A stretch of 64,000 bases of DNA, from assembly GCA_020747065.1 (NCBI GenBank), contig JAGMVK010000006.1, positions 2,294,001 to 2,358,000 on the forward strand. Reading direction: 5' to 3'. The notes beneath the pieces were generated by a model. It saw nothing but the letters and a program-made list of their open reading frames with translations. It was not told the origin of the DNA and did not search any database. Within the stretch, counting starts at the first letter, position 1. Every line of letters begins with the position of its first letter. This document shows positions 45,293 to 56,804 of this stretch, piece after piece. Source of the DNA: Cadophora sp. MPI-SDFR-AT-0126. Taxonomy: Eukaryota > Ascomycota > Leotiomycetes > Helotiales > Ploettnerulaceae. Position numbers and translations under genes: made by a program.

Positions 45293-46188
45293 GTTGAATA
45301 TCTGAGTCAGGAAATGGGTTCAATTGATATGTAGGAGGATAGGAGTTGTCTGCTGAGGAATCAGAGAGATCGATTGTATGTTTGGAGCAGATGTTGATGA
45401 GGTGTCGTTGAAACTTCGAGAAGAAGACCCTGAAGCTTTAAGTACCGCGCTAATAGTGGGGTTGGATCAGGTCCCCTCCGATCTCGTTCCTGGCTACCAT
45501 AACGACTGGTTCTACAATTACCAAAACAAAGTACTCAAAAATAGAAGCAATGCTGAATCTTTACTATTTCTGGCCATATAACACGCGTTCCACATATCAT
45601 TCTTAATAGTCACGCCTCAATTATAAAATCTAGAGCCTCTTCAACCCCTGCGAGCCCTGCCACCAGCCCATCTAATAACAAATCCTGGGCTCGGAATAGC
45701 GTCATCGGGGCCCACTGCTGACTTAATCTCGAAATCTACACTGTTCAAAAACGTGACCCTTGACTTTCAACAACTCCCATCACCGGCATCCTACGGGATC
45801 TGAATGAGTCTGGCAATATAATCTGACGACCAATGTCAAGACCCGGCGATTGATCTCTTTCCCGAGACTTTGAGCCTTGGGCTGAAATACATAGTCAGAA
45901 CCTGACGCGCCGCGGCATCAACGGCGTCTGCCCATCTGCAGCTAGATGACACAGCAAGCACTTGTAATCCGTCTCTATTAGCAACTTAATAAATATACTT
46001 TCGCACTTTCTGCGTCAAGTCAAGCGTGGAGAGTAAAGCTGCAAGAATATCCACCGGTCGTCAAAAGTCAGCAGCAGAAGATCAGGAATATCCGCGGAGC
46101 TGGAAGCACTACACCGAGAATTTGCCGTTTGTTTACTGCTCGGGATTGATGAATACGAGAAGAGCAGTCTTGTCATAGGAAAGGCGCG
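45293..46188. other. Intergenic with a small orphan frame
   Basis: About 900 bp. A 67-codon plus-strand frame at 45378-45581 has balanced, protein-like composition (EDPEALSTALIVGLDQVP ... YHNDWFYNYQNK) but no recognised family; it might be a relic. The rest has no gene. Confidence 0.35.
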
Positions 46189-46958
46189 ATGTCTACGACT
46201 TTGAGATATAAAGCTCCTTCAACTATCTCCTCACTCGTATCGTCCTCAACAACCAAGACACCTTATCCTTACACCCCACACAGACTCCTTTCCCTTTCAC
46301 TCACCAGCAAAGCTCAACACCGCACCATGTCCTCCTCCTCTTCCCCAAGCACCAAACCTCCCCTCCCGCCCTTTACACGCGCCACGGCCATCCAAAAAGT
46401 CAAAGCCGCCCAAGACCTCTGGAACACACGCAACCCGTCCCTCGTCAAGAATGGATACACGCCCGATTCTATCTGGCGGAACCGCGATACGTTTCTGAAA
46501 GGGTCGGATGAGATTGTGAAGTTCTTGACTGAGAAATGGAGTGTTGAGAATGGGTATCGGTTGAGAAAAGAGTTGTTTGCTTTTACAGATGATAAGGTGG
46601 GTTGTTTTATTATCCAGCTGAGCACTTACTTACCTGTGTATAAATGCTCTGTGGCATCGCTTTCAAGCCGACATGGAATCAGATACCTTATGTTCAGAAT
46701 GGACAATCTCTTTTAGGAATGGGGACGAACATGCTAACTCGAGAAATTCAGATCGCAGTGCAATTCTGGTACGAATGGCACGATACCACCGGACAGTGGT
46801 GGCGTACGTACGGTCTTGAAGACTGGACTTTCGCGCCCGATGGACGTATGCGGAAGAGGCAGATGAGCGGGAATGATGTTAAGATTTCGGATGAGCAGAG
46901 GTGGTTTAAGGACGGCGTGGATGTGAATGAGGTGGTGATTGGGGAGGAGCATTGGTAG
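46189..46958 (+). CDS. DUF1348 (SnoaL/NTF2-like fold) protein
   Basis: Two exons, 46189-46596 and 46752-46958, give 204 residues. An internal ATG at 46327 (MSSSSSPSTKPPLPPF) would give 158 residues, the usual family size; the extra 46 residues (Ser/Thr/Arg-rich, no acidic residues) could be a mitochondrial presequence. DUF1348 signature blocks are visible: KAAQDLWNTRNP, SIWRNRDTFLKG, LRKELFAFTDDK joined to IAVQFWYEWHD, GQWWRTYGLEDWTFAPDGRMRKRQMSGND and ERWF-type QRWFKDG. The 155-nt intron is longer than most here. Function of the family is not established. Confidence 0.88.
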
Positions 46959-49401
46959 TGCGGAAGGAGGGGTGGGGAAGCAGGAGGATGGTGTAGAGGG
47001 AGATTGTGGGGGAGAAAGATGGCAACGGAAAGCGAAATGAGGATGAAGAGAAGAGAGATGGAGATGGTTGAGAGACGGGGGGAGGGGGAAGGGAGGGGTC
47101 ACAAAGGGTGACATTACGCACTGCTGCTCGTTTACTATTCGTTTGCTTTCTGGTCTACAGCATGGGTCGAAGGTAGAAAATGGTTAGTTTCGTAATAACA
47201 GAGGTCATTGATTTATTGTAGCAATCACAGGAAGGAAACTTCGTTCAGAGCTGGATTCATACGAGGATTTCAGGGACATGGATTTCCTGCTGTCTCTCCT
47301 CGCATGGCGGCGACGTGTTACAGGCGCCCACGAGAATTCCACGTGATGAATGCCCGATCACAGCTCCCAGGTCCATTGGAGGGCTTGTTGACGTTTGAGT
47401 ACCTGAGATTCAGCATCGATAACTTGTCCTCAAGTGAGTCATCAACACTGTTGTCTTTGATAATCTCCACCCCAATACTTGCACTAGTGTTGATTTCTCA
47501 GCATCTTGACTTCTTGTTCATAGTATGCTGTATGATTGAGAGTTGCTGGATGGCCGCTAGCTGAGAATTAGAATGTGATTCCAAATGACTCCGTATTGCC
47601 AATGGCTGCTACTGCCTCTATTAGATCGTTGGCTCGGGCAGCAATGAGGCCAGACGTCTCTTGTGGAGACTGATTCGGGCTCACAGATCACAAAGATACC
47701 CGACCTTTTAGCCAACGCAACTGTCGAATGGAAGAGAGTCGACCAATTTACCACAAATTGATGGAAATGTAAACATTGGTTTAGTCTGTCTTGCTGTTGG
47801 TCATTTGCACATTGCGAAGAACTCATTACCCATTCTTCACATGACTTCCCCGATACCTGCAAGTACAAGCACCTCCCTCGTGTCTCTCCTGAAAATCGTT
47901 GACGGAAGATCGTTGATACCTTTCCATTTGGCTAGAAGTCTGATGCAAGGGCCCGTGGCGAGTGTGCCTAACCCCAGAACAAGGAGTGATCGTCGGGCCG
48001 TGTGACCTCCCTGAACCGACGGTGGATACAATACGATTGGCTTTCCATTCAAGTTCATTATGCAATAGGAAAATACTCGTCTCATTGACGCGACGTGGTT
48101 CGTGGGGGCAGCTCTATTTCGTTTCCAGCCTTCCGGACCTTGCTTTGTTTGGTCGATGCAGACTTGAGGCTTCCGCTCCGCATTTTGCTTGCATGGTCCT
48201 CTCGGGGTAGGCACCCACCTGAGCACCTCTTGGCCAATGGCCAATTCAGTCTCCAAGCACTATAGAGAAGGCGACGGCCCGAATGCATGAGCAAGGATAT
48301 AAGTTCCGGGGAAGAATAACCTTGTGAACATGAGCTGTCTTGACTTTGTCCGCCGATGTTGTCACGAAAACTCCGCGACGCTGCACGAACAAATATCCTG
48401 AGCCGAACAGCACCCAATTTCTGAGACATTGGGTCATGGAGTGGTTGATCTTCCGTATGTGGGGGACATCCGAACTGTTCTGGTAGTACAAGTCCACGAC
48501 TTTCCTCGCGTGGTGCAGCTTCCATGTAGTCATACCGTAAGCCGATCGAGGCTGGCTCCCGTCCTTAAACTCGCAGAACCATGATGAAAAACTTATGGAA
48601 GCACATCTTATATTATCGAAGCGGTTCGATGCGGCAAATCACGGTAGTCTTGAACCTTGGTCACCACCCAGATCTCAAGATCTAGTCAAGTGATCTAGGA
48701 AGTTTCCATCGGAGCGACCTTGCTCAAGTATCTCGCAAATTTGCTTCCAGGTTTCGCTACCATCGAAGAAACCCGGGGCTCGCATGGTCCCTTATGACAA
48801 CAACCCGGGGGAGATAGATATCTCAGGAGACGCTTGAAGCTCGGGGCTGTCACGCATCAAGGAGATCGGTTCACTGAGATCATCCGTAGCATGGCCTGTC
48901 TAGGCGATGCTGTGGAGCTGTTGGGCGCGTCTAGAAAGTAGTACAAGATCTCTTGCGGAAACAAGCATTCCTGCTCTGAACCCTGACTGATCGTGGTAGT
49001 CATGGAACTGTACATGTTGCACTGAATGCCGTCGAGGAGACAGATGTGGTAGCTACCCGGTTTGGTGCTGCGCAGATGTACAAAAGCGTGATGAGGATGA
49101 TTGATGACTACACATGCTTGTGGGTCGTGTAAATCATGCAACGCGATGTTCCGACTGCCTCGTAATTCCAGATGTCGTTGTATTTCTTGTCGAAATTACT
49201 GATTGTTTCTGGGAGGGAGAGCGGTTCCTCGTTGAGGTGAAGGAAAAGTGAAGTCTTGAACAAGCGAGACGAATACGCTAGCCTAATCCTATCTTATCGA
49301 GGCCGTTCCCTCCATCTCATCCCAAGTCATGTCCTCTTCTCAAAAATACAACATCGAGATCGACTTCAAAATCACAGAGTACCACCAACTAGATATCTAC
49401 G
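46959..49401. other. 2.4-kb stretch without a recognisable gene
   Basis: Several minus-strand frames of 90-150 codons lie at 47557-48533 and one at 48857-49141. Some segments look protein-like (for example WVLFGSGYLFVQRRGVFVTT near 48350-48430 and LVLGLGTLATGPCIRLLAKW near 47930-47985), but I found no consistent splice model or known family. It may be a decayed gene or an unrecognised multi-exon gene. Confidence 0.35.
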
Positions 49402-51143
49402 ATGTTTCCATTGAGGATCAAGAACATCGCCTCCACGGCAGCGTCTGAGGGCACTGTTGACATCGAACTTGGAGATAGGCGTGAGAACACTACACGCCAC
49501 TCACTCCCCACGACCTGTAATCTCGCTGAGATGACTGCCAGCAAGCAAAATGACAAAATCACTCTCTTGAACACTCTCAAAAATATTCTCCTATTCCGAA
49601 AGCCTGGCTACAGCCCATCTCCCGCCGCCCTGAAGGACTTCCAAGATGAGATGGAGCGTCGATTGAAGTTGAAGAGCGCGTCAGGTGGCGGTAATGGCGT
49701 CGGACGGAGTGCGAATTGTTACAAGGTGATCTCGATCCATCCAAGCTCTATTCCTGAGGACATCTCCTTTGACAGAATGATGATTGGCGCCACGTTCCCA
49801 GTAAGTCCCCACCCACCTCTCCTCAGCCAGGTCAGATCGAAGACCGTGAGATCGAAGACCGTGATAGCTTTGGATATCCACTGACTTCAAAAGCCAATCA
49901 ACATGACAGGTTTCAAAGCTTTCTTGACCAACATTGACTATAATGTGGAGAATTTGGATTTCTTGCTCTATATTCAACACTACACTAAGCTATTCGAAGC
50001 TGTGGCAGACGAAGAAAGAGCTGCTCTGAGCCCACCATGGACCAAGAAGGACGAGGAAGCTGCTAAAAAGGCCATCAACAACATCAACAAAGCTACACAC
50101 AAGTCAACACCAAGTATTGCAATGGCCCAGCCTAACTTGCCAACACCACCAGGCTCGTCTGGTGACGAATCCTCCCTGGAAGACTTGAAGTACGAAGCAC
50201 AACACTCAACCCGGCCCAGAACAGGTGATAGAGGTAGAATTGCATCTATGGGGAGAAGCATGTCCTACGCTGAGATGGAGTCTATTGCACCGTTTGTGAG
50301 ATACGATAGTCAGCACCTTCATCCAGAAGAGTCCATCACTGAAGGTGTTGAAGCTGGACCAGAGCTCCCTAGTAAGTAGCCATGAAACGAACCATATATA
50401 TTATCTTTCTATCTCTGACAGGCCTAGTCTCCGTCATGAATCTTTGGAAGGAGAGCCAACGCATTGCTAATGCCTTCATCCTTCCCAACGGACCCAAGCA
50501 ACTCAATCTTTCCAGCCGTGAGCGCGAACTCGTCCTCTACGCCCTCGCACGCAATAACCACCCCACCTCATTTTCCGTTGCCCTTCGGGCGGCAGACCAC
50601 GTCCTCCGTAACGACAGCTACCCTAAGTTCCTCCAGCTCGCTACCCCCAACATGAACCGTATCCGCCAGCAATTTGCGTACTCCATGGGCTACCTCTGCA
50701 TCCTAATTGGCGTAGCGTATGCAGGCGTGATGTCTATGAGCAAAGCCGAACGAGAATGGCGCCTCTTCGCTATCCCTTTGATCGTCCTCGGTGTCGCTAC
50801 TCTCTACGCAGCTCGTCGCGGCATGTGTCTTGTCCTACACAGTCTCGGCCACTACCAAGTCAAGCCATGGGAGGTCTACGATCCAGAGCACGCCGAGCGT
50901 GCACACGCCAACCCTGAGGTCTTTCTTGGAGGCAAATACAACAGCGAGAGCAGGGATTGGGTTCAACGGTACAACCGACGATATGCTATGCGCAAGATCT
51001 TTGATAAAGAAGCACCTGTCGAAGAACCACGTATCAGAGATGCGCAGAATATCATTTTCGGACAGGGTTTGTTCACAGGTTTCTTGGCGAGCGTTGTTGT
51101 CATGGCTGTCTTCATGTCACTTCCACCTGCCAATGATTTCTAG
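49402..51143 (+). CDS. RGS-domain protein with three C-terminal membrane segments
   Basis: Three exons (49402-49800, 49894-50371, 50422-51143) add up to 533 codons (532 residues); an ATG at 49531 (MTASKQNDK) would give 489 residues and may be the true start. Exon 2 carries an RGS-like block, FKAFLTNIDYNVENLDFLLYIQHYTKLF, with the typical short N-E-N-L-x-F core. A Ser/Pro-rich linker follows. Exon 3 encodes a second helical segment (LYALARNNHPTSFSVALRAA) and three hydrophobic spans (SMGYLCILIGVAYAGVMS; FAIPLIVLGVATLYAARRG; GLFTGFLASVVVMAVFMSL). RGS plus membrane spans recalls yeast Rax1. RGS proteins speed GTP hydrolysis by G-alpha subunits; the G-protein partner here is unknown. Confidence 0.8.
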
Positions 51144-51695
51144 CCTACTTCTCCTACCGACAGAATTTCTCCATGATTATACCAGGAAGGTGATTTGAGA
51201 AGTGCGTATCAGTTTTTCTTGGGAAAGCATTGGCGATGATATTGCGGTGGTTTAGCGCATCAATGACTGAGCTGGATGGCTTATTTTCGTTTCTCGCTCC
51301 TGACCTGTCGATACGTTGCTCTGGATTTCCGTGAAAGTATGGCGAGGGGAATCTCTGAATCATACACAATGACGGATGTCTGAAATGTCTATACCCCTGT
51401 ACCTAGCTCTGCAATTGTCTGGATTATTTTCTTTGCTGTTGATTTTGGCTTTCTCACTTGCAAACCTGAGTTTGCGCCCACACTCTTCCATGCAAGCAGC
51501 AAACGAGCAGCTTCAATACCAAATTTGTCATAAATTTAATGAATCCCTTGATGCTCTCATATCGGGTACACATTCTTTTTCGATTCAATACCAGATTCTA
51601 CCTTTATGACTTCTAGTTGTAATCGAATGTTTAGATGATGGTCGCAAGATGGACGAGACAAGATAAAGAAGTATGCAGAGCCTCCATCATCCTGG
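51144..51695. other. Convergent intergenic region
   Basis: About 550 bp between 3' ends; no gene seen. Confidence 0.5.
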
Positions 51696-52511
51696 TCAAA
51701 AGTCGCTGGAGAAAAGAAAATTCATCTCTTCGCCAGAAAGATTGTTAATCGCGTTACGAGACGCTTCCGCAAGAGTCTTGGCGTTGGGCCAAGAAGAAAA
51801 GACATGGATTTGTCTCGCTAACCCAAACCGTCTCATAAACCAGGGAAAATCTATGAATCTGCGCCAACAGATAGTGCTGCTTGCAGAATAACCACGGTTC
51901 CAGCTCCAGGTAACACGTTTGCCTACTCGGCAGGGTCGCTGAATGAAGTGGTCTTCGTCTACTATTCTTGAGAGCAGAAGTTCGCTGTCAATGCCAGGGA
52001 GCTTGAGATTTAACTTTATTGCCTTGCTCGAATGGAGGACCTTGTTCCTAAACACGCTGGAATCTTTTTCCTCGACGAGAGTTACAAAGATTAGTGGCAT
52101 CTTCTTGATGGCAGCACGAGAACCGCGACAGGCACTCAACAGACCGGTAGAAGTGAAGTCGGTTCTGTATTCCAGCGTGGATAACCGGTAGGATGAGGTG
52201 AAATTAGCGATCTCTATTTCCATGACACGAGGAGTGTGACTCGCAAACTCCCAGATCAAGTCTTGAATTTCGGTGGGAAGTTTCGCGAAGAGGGGAAAAG
52301 CGGTGGGTGTAGCTTTATTTATTGGCAGAGCTTCACCTCCGATGGCTCCAGAGCTTTTAGAGTTGGCAGCAGGATTTGCTTCGTTGAGGCTGGTACTAGA
52401 TTCGTTGTCACTGCTCTGGGAGCTGCTAAGATGTAGGCTCTCGATTACTCGTTGAAGAACATGACGAAAGGTGTGCTTTAGTTGTGCCATCTTTTCAGCT
52501 GCTCTAGACAT
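51696..52511 (-). CDS. 2EXR-domain protein (minus-strand partner)
   Basis: Single exon from the ATG at 52511 (MSRAAEKMAQLKHTF), 271 residues. The 2EXR domain begins about residue 70: FPLFAKLPTEIQDLIWEFASHTPRVMEIEI, followed by LLSACRGSRAAIKKMPL. This is an abundant fungal family of unknown function with an F-box-like helical start. The N-terminal 70 residues are Ser/Asn-rich. A second 2EXR gene diverges from it 291 bp away, so they share a promoter region. The two proteins are only distantly similar outside the domain. Confidence 0.82.
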   Translation of the reverse strand: MSRAAEKMAQLKHTFRHVLQRVIESLHLSSSQSSDNESSTSLNEANPAANSKSSGAIGGEALPINKATPTAFPLFAKLPTEIQDLIWEFASHTPRVMEIEIANFTSSYRLSTLEYRTDFTSTGLLSACRGSRAAIKKMPLIFVTLVEEKDSSVFRNKVLHSSKAIKLNLKLPGIDSELLLSRIVDEDHFIQRPCRVGKRVTWSWNRGYSASSTICWRRFIDFPWFMRRFGLARQIHVFSSWPNAKTLAEASRNAINNLSGEEMNFLFSSDF

Positions 52512-52802
52512 CCCGTTAGCAAGTGTTTGATTCACCGTATCCAAAGCTTAATTGTACTTGCCTTTGTCTTGCTGAATATTATGCACAAGCCGTGTGCACA
52601 ACGCCAAACAAAGCCAACAAGGTTGCAGACGCAGTGACTACCCACAAGAACGGATCCCCGTCTGGGCGGGAGAAGGACGCTCCAAAGTCTGGTTTCGGAT
52701 TTAATGAAGAATTTGTTTCTGAGGCTGGTGGGGCTTTGACATCTTTACCCGTCTTATGGAAGTTTTAACTAATCAAAATCTTGAGCAGAACGCGATGCTA
52801 TC
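52512..52802. promoter_or_regulatory. Shared promoter region of the divergent 2EXR pair
   Basis: 291 bp between two divergent start codons. No specific motif identified. Confidence 0.4.
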
Positions 52803-53886
52803 ATGGGACATAGCGCAATCGACCGACAAACCACTCCTGCAGCCGATGGTAGGGATAGAAACATTCTCACAGGGAGGTTTATATCTAACAGATCTTCTGA
52901 AACAGATGCCTCTAAGCAAGCTAGGATAGGCTCAAATAACCTCTCGAGTGCTAGCACGAGTCTAGAGAGATTATATACACAGATCCCAGCGACATTCCCC
53001 CTCTTCTCCGAGCTCGCTCTCGAACTACGGACAGATATATGGGTAAAGAGTCTCCCCGAGCCCCAATACATCTACCTACACCCCGATTTCAAGCAGAACT
53101 CGAAGATAGTCTTTGAAACACATGGTCATTGTGGCTATCCCTGGGGCACGAGCACCGACGAGTCAGATGATGAGGATAATATAACCTACGAAATTCGCTT
53201 GATCCGCCAACCCCAACCGTACCTTCTATCGCAGCAAATAGATATTCTTGCCTTGCTGCGCACCTGCACAGAGTCACGAATAGTAGCCATGGCTGCCTAC
53301 AATGTACAGCTGCCAATGAGTCTTGGTCGTACATGGAGAATGGATGGAAGCCGAGACACGCTCATACCTACCAGCATCAAGAACGAGTTCCGACGCCCTC
53401 TCCACCGAACCACTTACAAAAGCACCTGGAACGCCCTGATAAAAGATGTCAAACATCTGGCACTCTTTTGCGATGTCATTGACAACTGGACCGAGGATGA
53501 CCAGGCCTGGTTCGTTGCACGGTTCCCTAATCTGTGTACACTTTCAGTGTTGTTCACAAATGAATGCGAAATTGACCATGTAATCAAGGCGGGATATGAG
53601 GAGAGAATTACTACACCTGAAGAGCTGTGGGGAAATTCAGAAAATTCCTTTCGAGAGGAAGTCCGCACCAGTATGGCCGCCTATCGCGCAAATTTTCAAG
53701 GATACAAGGAGAGAGGAGACCCCTGATTTCAACCCCCCAACTTTGATTGCGTTGGCAACGCACTCTGGCGAGGAGTATGATGATGATCCTGTACTTTATG
53801 GAGGAGCCGATGAGACCTCCGAGGAAGAAGAGTCTGAGGATTATGGGGGAGTTGAGTATGAAGAAGGAATCGACGTCAAGATGTGA
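52803..53886 (+). CDS. 2EXR-domain protein (plus-strand partner), C-terminal frameshift
   Basis: The frame starts at 52803 (MGHSAIDRQTTPAADG) and reaches a TGA at 53726 (307 residues). The 2EXR block is at about 65-175: FPLFSELALELRTDIWVKSLPEPQYIYL, then ILALLRTCTESRIVAMAAY. Just before the stop the homologous sequence appears to move to another frame: after YKER the +1 frame continues ETPDFNPPTLIALATHSGEEYDDDP and an acidic tail to a TGA at 53886. The two frames differ by one extra base near 53715-53722 and there is no room for an intron, so a frameshift mutation or sequence error is likely. Coordinates include the shifted tail. Even without it the domain is complete. Confidence 0.72.
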
Positions 53887-54031
53887 CGATACAGGAGGAA
53901 TCATAAGAATTCTGTAGCATATTGCAAATTCACAAGAGGAAGGGATTTGAACAGCGGCGCATGACTACAAATTACATGTAAAATACGAGCACGACAAAGT
54001 AAAGAGCATCAAGCAATGAATTTCAATTTGA

Positions 54032-55282
54032 TTACCTATCTCTGGAACCCTCTGTACTGACTAGAACAATAGTCACTTCTTGCCTCATTCCCAATTCTTT
54101 CCTCGCCACTCCATCCTTCAAAATATCCTCCAAAGCAGCCATCACCGCCCCACCACAAGGTCCAACTTCCACACCCTCTCCCCTCAACTTCTCCATCGCA
54201 ACCTTCACTTCCTCATCATCCACAACAACGCTTGCATCCACACCCTCTTTCAAGACCGGCCAGGCCGCTGGAGCCACCTTCCCATAATTCATACCTTGCA
54301 TAATCGTCTCCTCAGGCTCCACAGTTAAAAGTTCTCGCTTCTTCAAACTGGCATGTAGAGAAGCTGCAGTCTCTGGCTCTACAGTCAGAACACGAGTCAC
54401 ATGCCCCCACAAGCGCGGAGCTTTATAATGCGTTACAGCAGCTTGAGCGAGACCTCCAATACCAACAGGGACGACGATCCAATCTGGAGCTTTGCCTCCC
54501 AGCTGAATATCCAGCTCTTTGAAGATCGTTGAATAGCCCTCCACGATCCACTGTCACATAGTCAATCAGCATTCTTACTTTTGCAACTTTTGCAACTTTT
54601 CTTTCTTTTTGGGAAATGAGAGAACAGAGAGTAAGGCCTTACATACTCTTGGAATATCCTCATAGTTCTCATCCTCCTCCACATCCACCAAAACCCCATC
54701 CACAGCCACAGAATGCAACCAAGCCTCCCTAACCGCTTCCTCCATATCCCCTCCCTCCACAACAATCGCCTCCGCGCCCTCCCCCCTCACCTTCTCACCC
54801 ACTTTCTCATCCGCATCACTCGGGATGAAAATCCGCGTGTTGATCCCCTCCACCCCAAACAACTTCCCCAATCTCGCGACAGCCTGTCCGAGCTTCCCGT
54901 CACTCGCGGCAATGAGTTTCATCTGCGCTTCTTTGGCTTTGGATGCGAGGTCGGGCAGGGAGATGTCGGCGGGGATTGGTGTGGAGCTTTCTTCTGAGAG
55001 TTCGGCGATTATGCCGTTGCGGATTCCCCAGGATAGACCGAGGGGTTTGAAGGACGGGAGGTTGCCGAAGCGGTGCGATTCATCTTTTAGGTAGAGGTTT
55101 TTAAGATTGAGAGATGTGGCGATTTTAGGGAGGGGAATGAGTTCAGATGGGCCGGTGTATGTTGGGAGAGATTTGTGAAAATCAAAGATGGTGTTCGATG
55201 TCACCGCTACTGATGGACTAGAATTGTAGGAAGCAGCTGCTGCGTTCGTGTAGATGCTGCGGGGTAGAGGGGTTGTTGACAT
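54032..55282 (-). CDS. PLP-dependent lyase, diaminopropionate ammonia-lyase-like
   Basis: Two exons, 55282-54647 and 54550-54032, add up to 385 codons (384 residues). It is a fold-type II PLP enzyme related to 2,3-diaminopropionate ammonia-lyase and threonine dehydratase. Visible: TGPSELIPLP, LYLKDESHRFGNLPSFKPLGLSWGI with the presumed PLP lysine (about 79), IVVPVGIGGLAQAAVTHYK (phosphate-binding glycines) and EGVEVGPCGGAVMAAL. The Asn-His of the usual T-D-G-N-H-G motif is changed: SDGKLGQAVARLGKLFG at about 127. This may change substrate or activity. The start at 55282 (MSTTPLPRSIYTN) was preferred; the open frame extends 72 codons upstream in hydrophobic, unlikely sequence. Confidence 0.82.
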
Positions 55283-55883
55283 ATTGTGTGAGAAGATTGG
55301 TATGTGGGGGAAACCCAACATCGATTTTCTGATATGGAGATATGATTTAGGTAATTTGAAAAACATCCGGATATTGGATGTGAAGTTGGAGATAAACATG
55401 AACAAGAGTCTTTTGAAAAACCGAGGATGCAGTAGCGTGCTGAGTAAGCATAGGCTTGAGCGGTTTAGGTGATTGAAGAAGCCCATAGAGCGAAGCATGC
55501 AAAAATTAAAAGTGAGAGTAGAGAAAATCTGCGTGATAATTCAAATTTCAGGTTCTCATATGAAGAGTGTAGGTATGCGGAGCTGTATGGCCCCTCCTCT
55601 CCTCTGTGCCGCTTTAGCGAGAGACAGATCCAAGCTTCTGGTCGCCGAACACCACTTTGAATATGGCGCCGGGATCAGAGTTCCCTGAATAATTCCTATA
55701 GAATACAGCGCGTGTATGAAGTAACACCAGTCGTCAATTGCGTGGGTATAATTCCTTCGTCTCCCGACTCGTCGTGTCCTCAGACATATCCACTGTCAAA
55801 AAGACTGGACCCAGCGTCAGTAGCCCCAAACCCCAGAAATCCAGACTCCAAAAACACCAAAACACCTCTGATCAATCAGAAAT
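55283..55883. other. Intergenic, no gene seen
   Basis: About 600 bp between the lyase start and the bZIP stop. Only short frames. Confidence 0.5.
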
Positions 55884-56804
55884 TCATGATACATCCATAG
55901 CTTCGACCGTCTCCTCCTTCAATCCCGGACTCGGAACTGCCTCCAGAGGCTTGGGTGCTCCTTCCTGCAGTTTCGCATGGCTGCATTCCTGTTCGCACTG
56001 CAAATACACCTCCTTCAACTTCCCCAGCTCAGCCGACAATTCCGCAACCTCTTCTTTAAGTCTCGCATTTATCTCCTGTTGTAAGGCCAAATCGTCCTCG
56101 AGCGTGTTCGTCTGTCTCTTCTTTCTCGACCGACACTTCTGTGCTGCCATTCGGTTCCTCTCTAGGAAGATCCTGCGCTTCTCGGCTTCTTCCTCTTCGG
56201 TGCGCATCTTCCGTTTTTTATTGCGCCGTCTTGGTGGTGGTTTGGGGGGTTCGTGAGGATTCTGTTGTGGGAAGAGGGGTGCGTTGTTTGGGTTTGGAGG
56301 ACCATAGACTTGTGATTTTTCGGCAGTCTCGATTCCATAGTTGTGGGATGTGTTCGGTATGGAAGTTTGGGAGGTGATCTGCGATGTGACTGCGCCATTT
56401 GTAGCAAGGGATTCGACATTGAGCGAGTTGTTGAAAGCAGGTTTTGCGAGTTGTTGATCCGAGGTGGTGATGGTATATTTTGATGTATTAGGGTATGGTC
56501 TCGATGACGAGCTTCCATCTGACGACGGCGAAGTATCTCCAGACTCATTCGGATCTTTCGAGGGAAAGTCGTCGAAAATCAGTTCTTGTGGAGAATCTTG
56601 AGGGGAGTCCTGCTCTATGAAGGTATTGAAGTCGTTCTTCCTGTAGTCCGCTTGAGCTGCAGTGGCTTGTTTGAAAGCGCGAGCGAACACATCGACTTCA
56701 GGCAAATCGCACGGTACAGGAGTATCATCCACGTTGATACAAGCATAGAATAGCTCCGTCGTGGGTGTCATTAATGGACCCATACTTCTCTTCCCGTGGA
56801 GCAT
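55884..56804 (-). CDS. bZIP transcription factor, ATF/CREB-like
   Basis: Single exon, 306 residues from the ATG at 56804 (MLHGKRSMGPLM); an ATG at 56783 or 56771 could also serve. The C-terminal half has a long basic region, KKRKMRTEEEEAEKRR then FLERNRMAAQKCRSRKKR, with the bZIP DNA-contact core N-x2-A-A-x-K-C-R. It runs into a heptad zipper (LEDDLALQQEINARLKEEV AELSAELGKL). The N-terminal half is Ser/Thr/Pro/Asn-rich, as in activation domains, and includes FDDFPSKDPNESGD. The core NRMAAQKCR resembles ATF/CREB-type stress and sporulation regulators of Pezizomycotina. Target genes cannot be inferred. Confidence 0.9.
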   Translation of the reverse strand: MLHGKRSMGPLMTPTTELFYACINVDDTPVPCDLPEVDVFARAFKQATAAQADYRKNDFNTFIEQDSPQDSPQELIFDDFPSKDPNESGDTSPSSDGSSSSRPYPNTSKYTITTSDQQLAKPAFNNSLNVESLATNGAVTSQITSQTSIPNTSHNYGIETAEKSQVYGPPNPNNAPLFPQQNPHEPPKPPPRRRNKKRKMRTEEEEAEKRRIFLERNRMAAQKCRSRKKRQTNTLEDDLALQQEINARLKEEVAELSAELGKLKEVYLQCEQECSHAKLQEGAPKPLEAVPSPGLKEETVEAMDVS

